Origin: JBEBGV01 sp040081265
Lineage (GTDB): Bacteria > Acidobacteriota > Vicinamibacteria > Vicinamibacterales > UBA2999
Direction of reading: 5' to 3'
Assembly: GCA_040081265.1 (NCBI GenBank)
Contig: JBEBGV010000055.1
Coordinates: 1 to 31,652, forward strand
Length of the DNA stretch: 31,652 bases
Both the position numbers and the translations under genes were made by a program. Shown here one piece after another: positions 16,951 to 24,152 of this stretch (positions are counted from its first letter, which is position 1; the number at the start of each line of letters is the position of its first letter). The notes beneath the pieces are model-generated. The model did no database searches and was not told where the DNA came from. It worked only from the letters and a program-made list of their open reading frames with translations.

Positions 16951-17949
16951 CGCGATCAACGCCCACGCCGTCGTCGACACCCGCTGCGAATAGCTGTCCT
17001 GCAAGGCTGGCCGCGTCGTTTCCGGCCAGCTCCCATCGTCATTCTGCTGGGCCAGAAGATACGCACGACCTCTGTCGAGCGCGGATCGCCATCCCGCCGG
17101 CGTGAGAACAGGACCGGCAAGGGACACGTTGTCTCTCAGGGTCAGCAACGCAATCATCGCCACCGCGGTGTCGAATGGCTCAGATGGCGTGGTCGTGTAT
17201 GGCCCCCAGCCTCCGTCAGGTGCCTGCCCGCGCCTGAGAATGTCGAGCGCTTTGCGTCGCACCGCAGCAGCAGGCTCGTCGGACGCTGCGCCAACTCCAA
17301 GCAGGACGGCAGACGCCTCGAGGACCGCCTGGGGCTCGAGCGCACGCAGCCACAGGCCGGCGCGTGTCCGCGCACTGCCCGCTGCTTCAGTGCGTGAGCC
17401 GGCAAGCAGCCGCATGGCGACAGCAGTCGCGAGCGGCGTACCGTAGCCGGTCGGCGTCCCGACGTTCGAGGTGGCGCTGATGGGCCACGAGCCATCTGGA
17501 CGCTGATCGGCGACGACAAGCGCTGCCGCCCGATCGAGGGCACCCTGCTCCGCTGCACCCGCTGATGCCAGAGCCTGCAGAGCAGCGGAAAACTGGATGC
17601 GCGAGAGCGGCAGGTCCTTGACGCCCCCATCCTCAGAGTTCAGCGCCCAGCGTTCCGGGCTGCGAAGCCACCCGATCGCATCATCCACGCGCTGCAGATC
17701 CACCAGGTTGCGCCGCGACGCCTCGATCAGCGCACGCGCGCCGTCGCCGTTGTTGTGGCACGAGTAGCACGGGTGCTCGCGCCGCCAGCGCGGCACCTCG
17801 GCCACCAGGTAAGAGACCGCGCGGCGCGTGGCAACTGGAACGTCGGGCGGGGCCTGGGCAGACGAACGGGCACTCGCGGCCGCCGCCAGCACGGTGAGCG
17901 TGACCAGCAGCGTGCGACCGAACAGCGAATCAGCGCGCGGGCCGCACAT
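16930..17949 (-). CDS. Squalene-cyclase/prenyltransferase-repeat protein with a haem c motif
   Basis: A 339-residue exported protein. After a signal-like segment (residues 8-32) there is one CXXCH motif, CYSCH at residues 61-65, then an alpha/alpha-barrel region with QW-type repeats: DQRPDGSWPI, GQAPDGGWGPYT and QQNDDGSWPETT. These occur in squalene-hopene cyclases and prenyltransferases, but I see no DXDD catalytic motif, so it is not a standard cyclase. The haem and repeats together suggest a periplasmic redox or binding protein. ATG 17949 overlaps the ABC ATPase stop by 20 bp; no strong Shine-Dalgarno is seen. Its 3' end overlaps the convergent lipoprotein gene. Confidence 0.75.
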   Translation of the reverse strand: MCGPRADSLFGRTLLVTLTVLAAAASARSSAQAPPDVPVATRRAVSYLVAEVPRWRREHPCYSCHNNGDGARALIEASRRNLVDLQRVDDAIGWLRSPERWALNSEDGGVKDLPLSRIQFSAALQALASAGAAEQGALDRAAALVVADQRPDGSWPISATSNVGTPTGYGTPLATAVAMRLLAGSRTEAAGSARTRAGLWLRALEPQAVLEASAVLLGVGAASDEPAAAVRRKALDILRRGQAPDGGWGPYTTTPSEPFDTAVAMIALLTLRDNVSLAGPVLTPAGWRSALDRGRAYLLAQQNDDGSWPETTRPALQDSYSQRVSTTAWALIALLDLER

Positions 17950-18739
17950 CGTAGTACCCGTCGTGTTCCTCAACCACCAGCGGCGCCCCGAACGCGCGCT
18001 CGATGGCGGGGCCTCGCAACACGCTGTCCTTGGCGCCATCATCGGCGACCCGTCCGTCGTGAATGAGGACGACACGCTCGATCTCCGGGAAGATCTCGTC
18101 AAGATGCTGGGTCACGAGGATGATTGTCACGCCGTCCCGGGCGATCTGCCGGACCGCTTCCATGAACTGATGCCGCGCCACGACATCGAGGCCGGTGGTG
18201 GGTTCGTCGAGCACGAGCGCGTCGGGGGTGCGCACCAGCGCACGGGCGATCAGCACCCGTCGCGCCTCGCCGGTCGACATGTGGTCGAGTCGCTTGCCCG
18301 ACAAGTAGCCGGCGCCGACGCGCTCGAGCGCTCGCTCCGCGTCGCGGCGCATCTCCGGCGTGACGTCGTGATGGTCGAACAGGGCCTGGCTGCCGAGGAA
18401 ACCGGAGATCACGGCGTCGAGCCCTGACACCCTGCCAACCCATGTCCCACCCGTGAACCGTCCATGCAGATCGCCGGTGACAATGCCCAGCCGGGAGCGC
18501 AACTCAAACACGTCCCACCTGTCACGACCGAAGAGTCGGATTGGCGACCGGCCGTCGGCCGGCGCCAGCGGGTAGCCATCGTGGGTCAGCAGCTGGATGA
18601 GCGACGACTTCCCAGCCCCGTTGCGCCCGACGATCGCCGTGTGTTCGCCGCAGTCGATCCGCAGAGTCACCTGGTCGAGCACGGTCGTCTCGCCACGGAC
18701 ATAACTGACAGCGTCAAACTCGAGCAGGGGCGGGCGCAT
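17930..18739 (-). CDS. ABC transporter ATP-binding protein
   Basis: A 269-residue single-domain ABC ATPase. Walker A GRNGAGKSS is at residues 38-46, the signature region is MSTGEARR (in place of LSGGQ), Walker B is ALVLDEPTTGLD and the H-loop is VTQHLDEI. This form resembles the ModF/YlmA/PhrA-like stand-alone ATPases. No permease or binding protein is adjacent, so the substrate or role is open. ATG 18739 is preferred because it gives the typical start just before LLEFDAVSYV; ATG 18754 is the alternative. A TACGAT box at 18759-18754 is a possible -10. It is divergent from the DUF4159 gene. Confidence 0.88.
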   Translation of the reverse strand: MRPPLLEFDAVSYVRGETTVLDQVTLRIDCGEHTAIVGRNGAGKSSLIQLLTHDGYPLAPADGRSPIRLFGRDRWDVFELRSRLGIVTGDLHGRFTGGTWVGRVSGLDAVISGFLGSQALFDHHDVTPEMRRDAERALERVGAGYLSGKRLDHMSTGEARRVLIARALVRTPDALVLDEPTTGLDVVARHQFMEAVRQIARDGVTIILVTQHLDEIFPEIERVVLIHDGRVADDGAKDSVLRGPAIERAFGAPLVVEEHDGYYDVRPAR

Positions 18740-18779
18740 GCGGCTCTGGTGCATCGTAGCTCTGAAAATTCTCGCGGGG

Positions 18780-18785
18780 TATAAA
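18780..18785 (+). promoter_or_regulatory. -10 box (TATAAA) of DUF4159 gene
   Basis: TATAAA ends 9 nt before ATG 18795, giving a leader of only a few nucleotides. The spacer CTGTCCCCC has no Shine-Dalgarno. It is part of the divergent intergenic region shared with the ABC ATPase gene. Confidence 0.55.
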
Positions 18786-18794
18786 CTGTCCCCC

Positions 18795-19622
18795 ATGCGT
18801 CGCCCGGCATGGGTCCTCCGCACGATTGTCGTCGTTGCCGCGCTCGCGGCGGCGGTGACGGTCGAGGCCCAGTTTCGCCAGGGCCGGGGGGGCGGGGGCG
18901 GCAGGACCAGTGCCCGGCTCGCCATTGCCAACGACTTCACCGGCCAGTTCATGTTCTGCCGGATCGTCTTCCGCAACGCCGTGGATGGCGACGGCGGCGG
19001 CTGGGGCGTGGACTACCCGCGGGCAGACGAGAACCTCTCGATTCGCCTCTCCGAGCTGACCAAGACCACCATCTCACGCGAAGGCGACGGCTTCCCCAGG
19101 CACGTGCTCGTGAGGTTCAACGACCCGCAGATCTTCTCCTGTCCGTTTGTGATGATGACCGAGCCCGGCGGGGCGTTCCTCGATCCAGCGGAAGCCGAGG
19201 GACTGCGGAACTACGTGGACAAGGGCGGCTTCCTCTGGGCGGATGACTTCTGGGGCGAGTACGCCTGGGCGCACTGGGTAGCTCAGCTGCGCAAGGCGCT
19301 CCCCGCGCCCGACTTTCCGGTCTTTGATCTGGCCGAGGACCACCCCCTCTTCAAGGCACAGTTCGATGTGCCAGGGGTGCCTCAGATTCCTGCCATCGGG
19401 CTCGGATTCGGCCGCACGTCTGAGCGCGGCGCCGAGACCGCCGTTCCCCACGCCCGCGGCATCGCCGACAGTCAGGGCCGCCTGATCGTACTGATGACCC
19501 ATAACACCGACATCGGCGATTCATGGGAACGTGAAGGCGACGACCCCCAGTACTTCCTCGCCTTCGGCCCCAAAGGCTATGCCTTCGGCATCAACGCGGT
19601 TCTCTACGCGCTGACGCACTAG
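18795..19622 (+). CDS. DUF4159 domain protein, exported
   Basis: A 275-residue protein with a Sec signal (RTIVVVAALAAAVTVEA) and a Gly-rich linker, then a DUF4159 domain. Recognisable family segments are GWGVDYPRADENLSIRLSEL, FSCPFVMMTEPG, LRNYVDKGGFLWADDFWG and HPLFKAQFDVP. DUF4159 proteins are often found with MoxR/BatA-type genes, but none of these is adjacent here. The DUF has a glutamine-amidotransferase-like fold in related families, with no known activity. ATG 18795, right behind a TATAAA box, is chosen; the upstream codons back to 18738 would overlap the ABC ATPase promoter. Confidence 0.88.
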   Translation: MRRPAWVLRTIVVVAALAAAVTVEAQFRQGRGGGGGRTSARLAIANDFTGQFMFCRIVFRNAVDGDGGGWGVDYPRADENLSIRLSELTKTTISREGDGFPRHVLVRFNDPQIFSCPFVMMTEPGGAFLDPAEAEGLRNYVDKGGFLWADDFWGEYAWAHWVAQLRKALPAPDFPVFDLAEDHPLFKAQFDVPGVPQIPAIGLGFGRTSERGAETAVPHARGIADSQGRLIVLMTHNTDIGDSWEREGDDPQYFLAFGPKGYAFGINAVLYALTH

Positions 19623-19654
19623 CCGGTTGCTAGTTGCCGGTTGCCAGTTGCTGG
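19620..19654. repeat. GGCAACY short-repeat cluster, copy 2
   Basis: Read on the minus strand this is CCAGCAACTGGCAACCGGCA and onwards, the same unit as the cluster at 4731-4773. It begins at the stop codon of the DUF4159 gene, in the 41-bp gap before the convergent coiled-coil gene. Confidence 0.6.
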
Positions 19655-19663
19655 AGCGCGATC

Positions 19664-20023
19664 CTAGCGCTGCCGGCGAACGGTCTTCCGAGACGACCCG
19701 CGCGCCCCCGCTGGCGCGAGATGCTCACCGATCGTCTTGATCCGATCGACCAGGTCCTCATGCATCACGAGCGTGTGCCGCCACTTCTCATCGATGGTGG
19801 CCATCACTTCTTTGTGGAGCGCAAGCATCCGTTGTCCCTGCTCGTCGAACCTCGTGCTGACTGCAAGAAATCCAACGTGCATCTCTTGTCGAAGTTCCAG
19901 AATCTGCGACTCGGCCGCCGTCATCCGAGCGCCGAGTTCCGCAATGTCGTCAGGCAGCCGTTCGAGCGCTGTCACCCTAAACTCCAGTCGTGCAACACGT
20001 TCCAGCAGAGGCATCTGTGCCAT
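19664..20023 (-). CDS. Small coiled-coil protein, unknown function
   Basis: A 119-residue, charged protein with heptad-like segments (LLERVARLEFRVTALERL, LGARMTAAESQILELRQEM) that predict a coiled coil, and a basic tail (SRKTVRRQR). There is no signal peptide or known domain. An open frame continues to 20128, but ATG 20023 is favoured because GAGGAG sits 6-7 nt upstream. ATG 20014 is another candidate. It converges on the DUF4159 gene. Function cannot be assigned. Confidence 0.65.
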   Translation of the reverse strand: MAQMPLLERVARLEFRVTALERLPDDIAELGARMTAAESQILELRQEMHVGFLAVSTRFDEQGQRMLALHKEVMATIDEKWRHTLVMHEDLVDRIKTIGEHLAPAGARGSSRKTVRRQR

Positions 20024-20192
20024 CGCCCACTCCTCGATGAGAAACCGCCACAAAAGAGCTGTGCCGTCCTCGAACTGAAGTGCGATGCGCGTGCCGGTTC
20101 GGGCCCGCGAGGCCGACGACGTTACCATCGTCCTGAGAACGCGACAAGACGACGCTTCGCCGCGGGTGTATCACTTGAACCTGACGACTGGG

Positions 20193-20198
20193 TAGAAT
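20193..20198 (+). promoter_or_regulatory. -10 box (TAGAAT) of S1-domain gene
   Basis: TAGAAT ends 12 nt before ATG 20211. A GAGAG at 20200-20204 could serve as a Shine-Dalgarno if the transcript starts upstream of it, but the expected start is near 20205, leaving a leader of about 6 nt. No -35 is seen. Confidence 0.5.
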
Positions 20199-20210
20199 CG
20201 AGAGTCTGCT

Positions 20211-21383
20211 ATGAGCGAGCCTGAGGACGAAGACTTCGCCGTTCTGTTCGAAGCGTCGGGACAGGCACGGCAACACCAGCGGGGCCAGACCATCACGGGC
20301 ACGATCGTCGCCATTGGCACGGAGGTGGCGTTTGTGGACGTCGGCGGCAAGGGCGAAGCGACTATCGACCTTGCCGAACTGCGGAACGACGATGGCGTGC
20401 TGGAGGTTGCTCAGGGCGACCGCATCGACGCGACCGTCGTATCGACCTCCGGAGGGCTGATTCTTTCGCGGAAGCTGGTGCGCGGTGCCGCCGCCGCCCG
20501 GCAACTCGGCAACGCCTTTCAGTCCGGGCTTCCCGTCGACGGGAAGGTCGAACGTGCGGTCAAGGGTGGATACGAGGTCCGCATCGCGGGTGCACGCGCG
20601 TTCTGCCCTCTGTCCCAGATCGACGCGGTTCGAACTGCAGATCCCGAAACGCACGTCGGCCGCGCCTACACGTTCCGCATCATCGAATACAAAGACCATG
20701 GCAAAACGCTCGTCGTCTCGCGACGTGCGTTACTCGAGGAGCAGCAGCAGGCGAGGGCCGCCGACGTTCGCCAGGCGATCGTCCCGGGAGCAGTGCTGAC
20801 CGGTCGCGTGGTCTCTGTGCGTGATTTTGGCGCCTTCGTTGACCTCGGGGGCGGTGTGCAGGGCCTGCTCCACGTGTCCGAGATGGGGTGGTCACGTGTG
20901 ACCGACACCGCGCAGGTCGTCTCCGCCGGCGAGGAGATTACGGTGAAGGTGCTGCGCGTGGACGAAGACGCGCAGAAGATCTCGCTTGGCCTGAAGCAGC
21001 TGACCGACGACCCCTGGTCGACCGTCGCCGCCACCTATGAGGTGGGACAGGTGCACCAGGGTCGCGTCACACGCGTTGCCGAGTTCGGCGCCTTCGTTGA
21101 ACTGGCCCCGGGCATCGAAGCGCTGGCGCATGCCTCCACATTTCCGCCAACCGGGCGGCGCGAAGAGTGGGCACGGTCGGTTCGCGTGGGCATGGACGCG
21201 GCCTTTGAGATCCTGACGATCGATGCCGACCAGAGACGGATCGGTGTCAGGCTGCTCGACGAAGGATCGGCGCGATCCGAAGACGTGCGCGAGTATGCGA
21301 CACGGCAGGACGTCACGCCGAGCGAAGGATTCGGATCCCTCGGCGACCAGCTCCGCGGAGCCCTTGGCCCGCGGGGCAAGTGA
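20211..21383 (+). CDS. Four-domain S1 RNA-binding protein (ribosomal S1-like)
   Basis: A 390-residue protein with four S1 (OB-fold) RNA-binding domains, roughly residues 25-90, 108-175, 192-262 and 278-347. The third is clearest: GAVLTGRVVSVRDFGAFVDLGG...GLLHVSEM. Standard S1 in E. coli has six domains and 557 residues, so this is a short S1-like or RNA-decay/translation factor, and the housekeeping rpsA may be elsewhere. The last 44 residues (LLDEGSARSEDV to GPRGK) fall outside the S1 folds and recur in a decayed copy at 23218-23360. It probably acts in the cytoplasm. Confidence 0.9.
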   Translation: MSEPEDEDFAVLFEASGQARQHQRGQTITGTIVAIGTEVAFVDVGGKGEATIDLAELRNDDGVLEVAQGDRIDATVVSTSGGLILSRKLVRGAAAARQLGNAFQSGLPVDGKVERAVKGGYEVRIAGARAFCPLSQIDAVRTADPETHVGRAYTFRIIEYKDHGKTLVVSRRALLEEQQQARAADVRQAIVPGAVLTGRVVSVRDFGAFVDLGGGVQGLLHVSEMGWSRVTDTAQVVSAGEEITVKVLRVDEDAQKISLGLKQLTDDPWSTVAATYEVGQVHQGRVTRVAEFGAFVELAPGIEALAHASTFPPTGRREEWARSVRVGMDAAFEILTIDADQRRIGVRLLDEGSARSEDVREYATRQDVTPSEGFGSLGDQLRGALGPRGK

Positions 21384-21441
21384 AGAAGCGCTGGCCGGCC
21401 CACACGCCAGCCCACGTACGGCCTTGCCGCGAGGCGACACC

Positions 21442-22860
21442 ATGATCAGGAGCAGCCGTTCAATGCCGTACGGCGTTGCGGCGATCGTGTTTCTCTTCAC
21501 GTGGACGCTGACCACCCACGGCAAGTACTCCGTGTCGGGCGACGAACCGCACTACTTGATGGTGGCGGAGAGCCTCCGAACCGACCGCGATCTCAACGTC
21601 GCCAATAACTACCGGCAGAATGACGGGAGGCTGTTCGGGCACGACCGCCTGCCAATGGAACTGCACGCGATCCCCGCACGGATGGGTGAAGTCCGTTCCG
21701 TTCACGCCATCGGCCTGCCGATCCTCGTCCTGCCCGTGTATGTCGTGGCTCAGCGTGTGGCCGGAGCCACCCCGGATGCTCTCCTGCGGCGCGTTCGCAT
21801 GGACCGCGGACTGTTCGCGTACTCGATTGTCAGCCTGTTTCTCATCGCGCTGACCTCGATCGGGCTGGCGCTGTTAGCCGCCGGCCTCTCCGCCATCACG
21901 ACGCCTCAGGCGGCGGCCGCCCTGGCGATCGCGACGGGCGTCTCGCCGCCCGTGATCAGTCACGCGTTCCTGGTGTTCCCCGAAGTGATTGCGCTGTTCG
22001 TGACCTGCTGCACCGTGTGGTTTGCCACAAAACGCCCGGGTGAACCCGACCGTCGGGTCCTCCCACTTCTGGCACTAGCGCTCGGCGCGTTGCCCTGGTT
22101 CCATCAGAAGTACGTCGTTTACTCCTTCGGCCTGCTGCTGGTAATCGCCTGGCGACGTCGGGATGTCCTGCGCAACCTCACGATCGGCCAGATGGCGCTG
22201 GCGGTGATGCTGCTCGTGGCTCCGCAAGTGGCCTTGCTCGGATGGCTGCGACACGAGTGGGGGACTGTGGGAGGTGCGTTGACGACGGGCGTTCTGACCA
22301 CCGAAACCATTCCGTTGACGATCGACACGCTGAAAGCCGGCGGCGTGGGGCTCTGGATCGACCGGCAGTCGGGACTCCTGGCGTTTGCGCCGCTGTTCTG
22401 GATTGTGCCCGCCTGCTGGCTCCTCACGTGGCGGCGCACGTGGGAATACAGCGCACCGATGTTGCTGTTGTACTTGCCGGCGGCGTCATTCGTGATTGGC
22501 TGGTGGGCTGGATTCTCGCCGGCCGCGAGGTACCTTGCGCCGGCCATCCCACTCTTCACGGTTCCCGTCGCGCAGGCGCTGCGCTACCAGATTGTTCGGC
22601 GTGCCACGGTCGTCGTCGCTCTAATGCAGATGCCTATCGATGCTATTGTCTGGCAGCATCCGCGCTGGCTCTGGCCGGCGGCCGACGGAAATCGCGCACT
22701 CCACGCCCTTGGCCTTCCCGGCCGGACGTACGAGTGGCTTCTCGTGCCTGTGCAGATCGAGGGCGTCACGCCACGCGCGTTCCTGCCGCTCCTGGTGGTC
22801 CTCGTCGTAACCGCGGGAATCATCGTGGCCGCACGCCGAGAAGGCCGCACGCTTACCTGA
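21442..22860 (+). CDS. Polytopic membrane protein, GT-C glycosyltransferase-like
   Basis: A 472-residue inner-membrane protein with about ten hydrophobic segments. Its first extracytoplasmic loop holds SGDEPHYLMVAESLRTDRDL, the Asp-Glu motif placement seen in GT-C glycosyltransferases, which transfer sugars from polyprenyl phosphates. No exact family was identified. ATG 21442 is preceded by GAGG at about 7 nt; the open frame upstream to 21223 lies antisense to or over the S1 gene. It starts 58 nt after the S1 gene and lies between that gene and its decayed copy, so it may have been inserted or moved there. Confidence 0.75.
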   Translation: MIRSSRSMPYGVAAIVFLFTWTLTTHGKYSVSGDEPHYLMVAESLRTDRDLNVANNYRQNDGRLFGHDRLPMELHAIPARMGEVRSVHAIGLPILVLPVYVVAQRVAGATPDALLRRVRMDRGLFAYSIVSLFLIALTSIGLALLAAGLSAITTPQAAAALAIATGVSPPVISHAFLVFPEVIALFVTCCTVWFATKRPGEPDRRVLPLLALALGALPWFHQKYVVYSFGLLLVIAWRRRDVLRNLTIGQMALAVMLLVAPQVALLGWLRHEWGTVGGALTTGVLTTETIPLTIDTLKAGGVGLWIDRQSGLLAFAPLFWIVPACWLLTWRRTWEYSAPMLLLYLPAASFVIGWWAGFSPAARYLAPAIPLFTVPVAQALRYQIVRRATVVVALMQMPIDAIVWQHPRWLWPAADGNRALHALGLPGRTYEWLLVPVQIEGVTPRAFLPLLVVLVVTAGIIVAARREGRTLT

Positions 22861-22960
22861 GCCCGTTTCGAGAGGTGGCGGCGGATCTCCAGCCGTGTCC
22901 ACTCGAGCCACCATGAGCGTGCCCCTCAATCAGGGATCGGAAGTGAAGATCATCGGCGCA

Positions 22961-23137
22961 CTACGTCGAACCACAGTGTGCGGCCGTCGCTTCCAAGGAT
23001 CCTGGCCAGGCTCGGTAGGTGTCGTTACCGTGGTTGCGGTTCAGTGAAGGCGGGTACGGCTCCAGCGCGGCAACCACAACAGCAGCCACGAGTACCCCGA
23101 GCGCGAGCTTCAATCGCAAGGAGCGGTAGGCACCCAT
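22961..23137 (-). CDS. Small possible membrane protein (58 residues), doubtful
   Basis: ATG 23137 to TAG 22961 encodes MGAYRSLRLKLALGVLVAAV followed by VVAALEPYPPSLN and a polar tail. It has a basic start and one hydrophobic helix, like a signal anchor. Third codon positions are mostly G or C, like real genes here. There is no Shine-Dalgarno or obvious promoter, and it lies in a stretch with gene decay, so it may be the leftover N-terminus of a lost envelope protein. Confidence 0.3.
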   Translation of the reverse strand: MGAYRSLRLKLALGVLVAAVVVAALEPYPPSLNRNHGNDTYRAWPGSLEATAAHCGST

Positions 23138-23217
23138 CGAGAACTGCCGCGACCGGGTCGGAGTGTGAGGCGCGACTGGCGGCGCGGTCGAGACCTGGCG
23201 CAGAAGGATGGTCCCGG

Positions 23218-23360
23218 GCTGCTCGACGAAGGATCGGCGCGGTCGGAAGACGTGAAGGATTACGCGACGCGACAGGACGTCACGCCGAGCGAAGGATTAG
23301 GGTCCCTCGGCGACCAGCTGCGCGGAGCCCTCGGCCCCCGCGGGCCAAGTGAAAAAGACG
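23218..23360 (+). pseudogene. Decayed copy of the 3' end of the S1-domain gene
   Basis: About 133 bases match 21251-21383 at close to 90% by eye. The translated stretch LLDEGSARSEDVKDYATRQD differs from the intact gene by only R to K and E to D, and further on F to L. Most other changes are synonymous. An extra C near GGGCCAAGTGA shifts the frame at the old stop. The four S1 domains are missing. It reads as the tail of a second, once-functional S1 paralogue whose 5' part was deleted. Confidence 0.8.
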
Positions 23361-23398
23361 CACTGAAGCAATCGGACGCACGCGCGCTCGAAGTGATG

Positions 23399-23404
23399 CA
23401 TAAT
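23399..23404 (+). promoter_or_regulatory. -10 box (CATAAT) of the gene at 23413
   Basis: CATAAT ends 8 nt before ATG 23413, so the transcript would start at or near the first codon. No Shine-Dalgarno or -35 is present. Confidence 0.5.
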
Positions 23405-23412
23405 CCGGCGTC

Positions 23413-24123
23413 ATGGGCGAGGTTGAATTCGGTTGGGGCCGGACCAGCAAATCGTCGGGCGACACATCACAATACGAGCTCCGCACCAGCTGGGAAGTGG
23501 GCGAAACATCGAGCCACTTCCATCGTTTGTTCAGAACCAGCCTGCTCGGCTTCGTCGGTCACGTGGTGACGGTGTTCTCGCCGCCAGCCTCGATCGGACT
23601 ATTGTTCCAATTCGGCCCAGGGATGCGCGAAGAATTCATCAAGCTCGTCGATGCGCGCGCCTTCCCAGCCAAGACTCTTGACGCCGCGTCGTGGGGAAAG
23701 TCACCGGCGCCGAGCGTCATGATCCCCGATAATCCGGGCCCTGGCCACCGTGATGCCTGGTGGCGCACGGCGGCCGCGGGAGCCGCAATCGGTGCGAGCT
23801 TCCGGGAGGAGGGCACCGACACGAGCGTCCACATCGCGTTCAATTCCCATCTGTGCGACGTTCACGTCGACCGCAACGGCTTCGTTGTCAACAGAGAGGG
23901 CTATCCGCGGTGGGATCTGAACAATCTGCTGCGTCACTTCACGGTCGATCTTGCCGGCGACAAGGTGCCCTGGCTCCTCGGATCGATGACGGTCTTGAAC
24001 AGGCGAAACCGTCCTATTTTTCAGGCGACGTTGAGCCCCTGGCTTGCCGTCGACCTGCCCTCGAGGGAAGGACCAGACAAGACCGCTGTGAAGGTAGGAC
24101 TGGCTCTTACCGGTGTGTTCTAG
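23413..24123 (+). CDS. Protein of unknown function
   Basis: A 236-residue protein that I do not recognise. It has no signal peptide, is rich in Trp, His and Phe, and contains a hydrophobic stretch (LGFVGHVVTVFSPPASIGLLF, residues about 45-65) and a second one around WWRTAAAGAAIGASF. The C-terminal half has beta-type sequence (TSVHIAFNSHLCDVHVDRNG, PIFQATLSPWLAV). The start ATG follows a CATAAT box by 8 nt. It faces another unknown gene (24153-25391) with a 29-bp gap between stop codons. A two-gene functional unit is possible but not shown. Confidence 0.7.
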   Translation: MGEVEFGWGRTSKSSGDTSQYELRTSWEVGETSSHFHRLFRTSLLGFVGHVVTVFSPPASIGLLFQFGPGMREEFIKLVDARAFPAKTLDAASWGKSPAPSVMIPDNPGPGHRDAWWRTAAAGAAIGASFREEGTDTSVHIAFNSHLCDVHVDRNGFVVNREGYPRWDLNNLLRHFTVDLAGDKVPWLLGSMTVLNRRNRPIFQATLSPWLAVDLPSREGPDKTAVKVGLALTGVF

Positions 24124-24152
24124 TCAGCGCCAGCTGGATCGGACGGCAACGC

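Larger units (their letters stand above)
22861..23412. other. Intergenic stretch of 552 bp with remnant sequence
   Basis: No full gene is supported here. The stretch holds a 58-codon minus-strand frame (22961-23137) that could be a small membrane protein or remnant, and a decayed copy of the S1 gene 3' end (23218-23360). The remainder shows no RNA gene, hairpin with T-tract, or repeat that I could identify. A CATAAT box near the end serves the next gene. Confidence 0.7.

Noticed and set aside
18738..18794. Upstream start at 18738 for the DUF4159 gene
   Set aside because: It overlaps the divergent ABC ATPase start and would place residues before a good signal peptide; the TATAAA box lies just ahead of ATG 18795.
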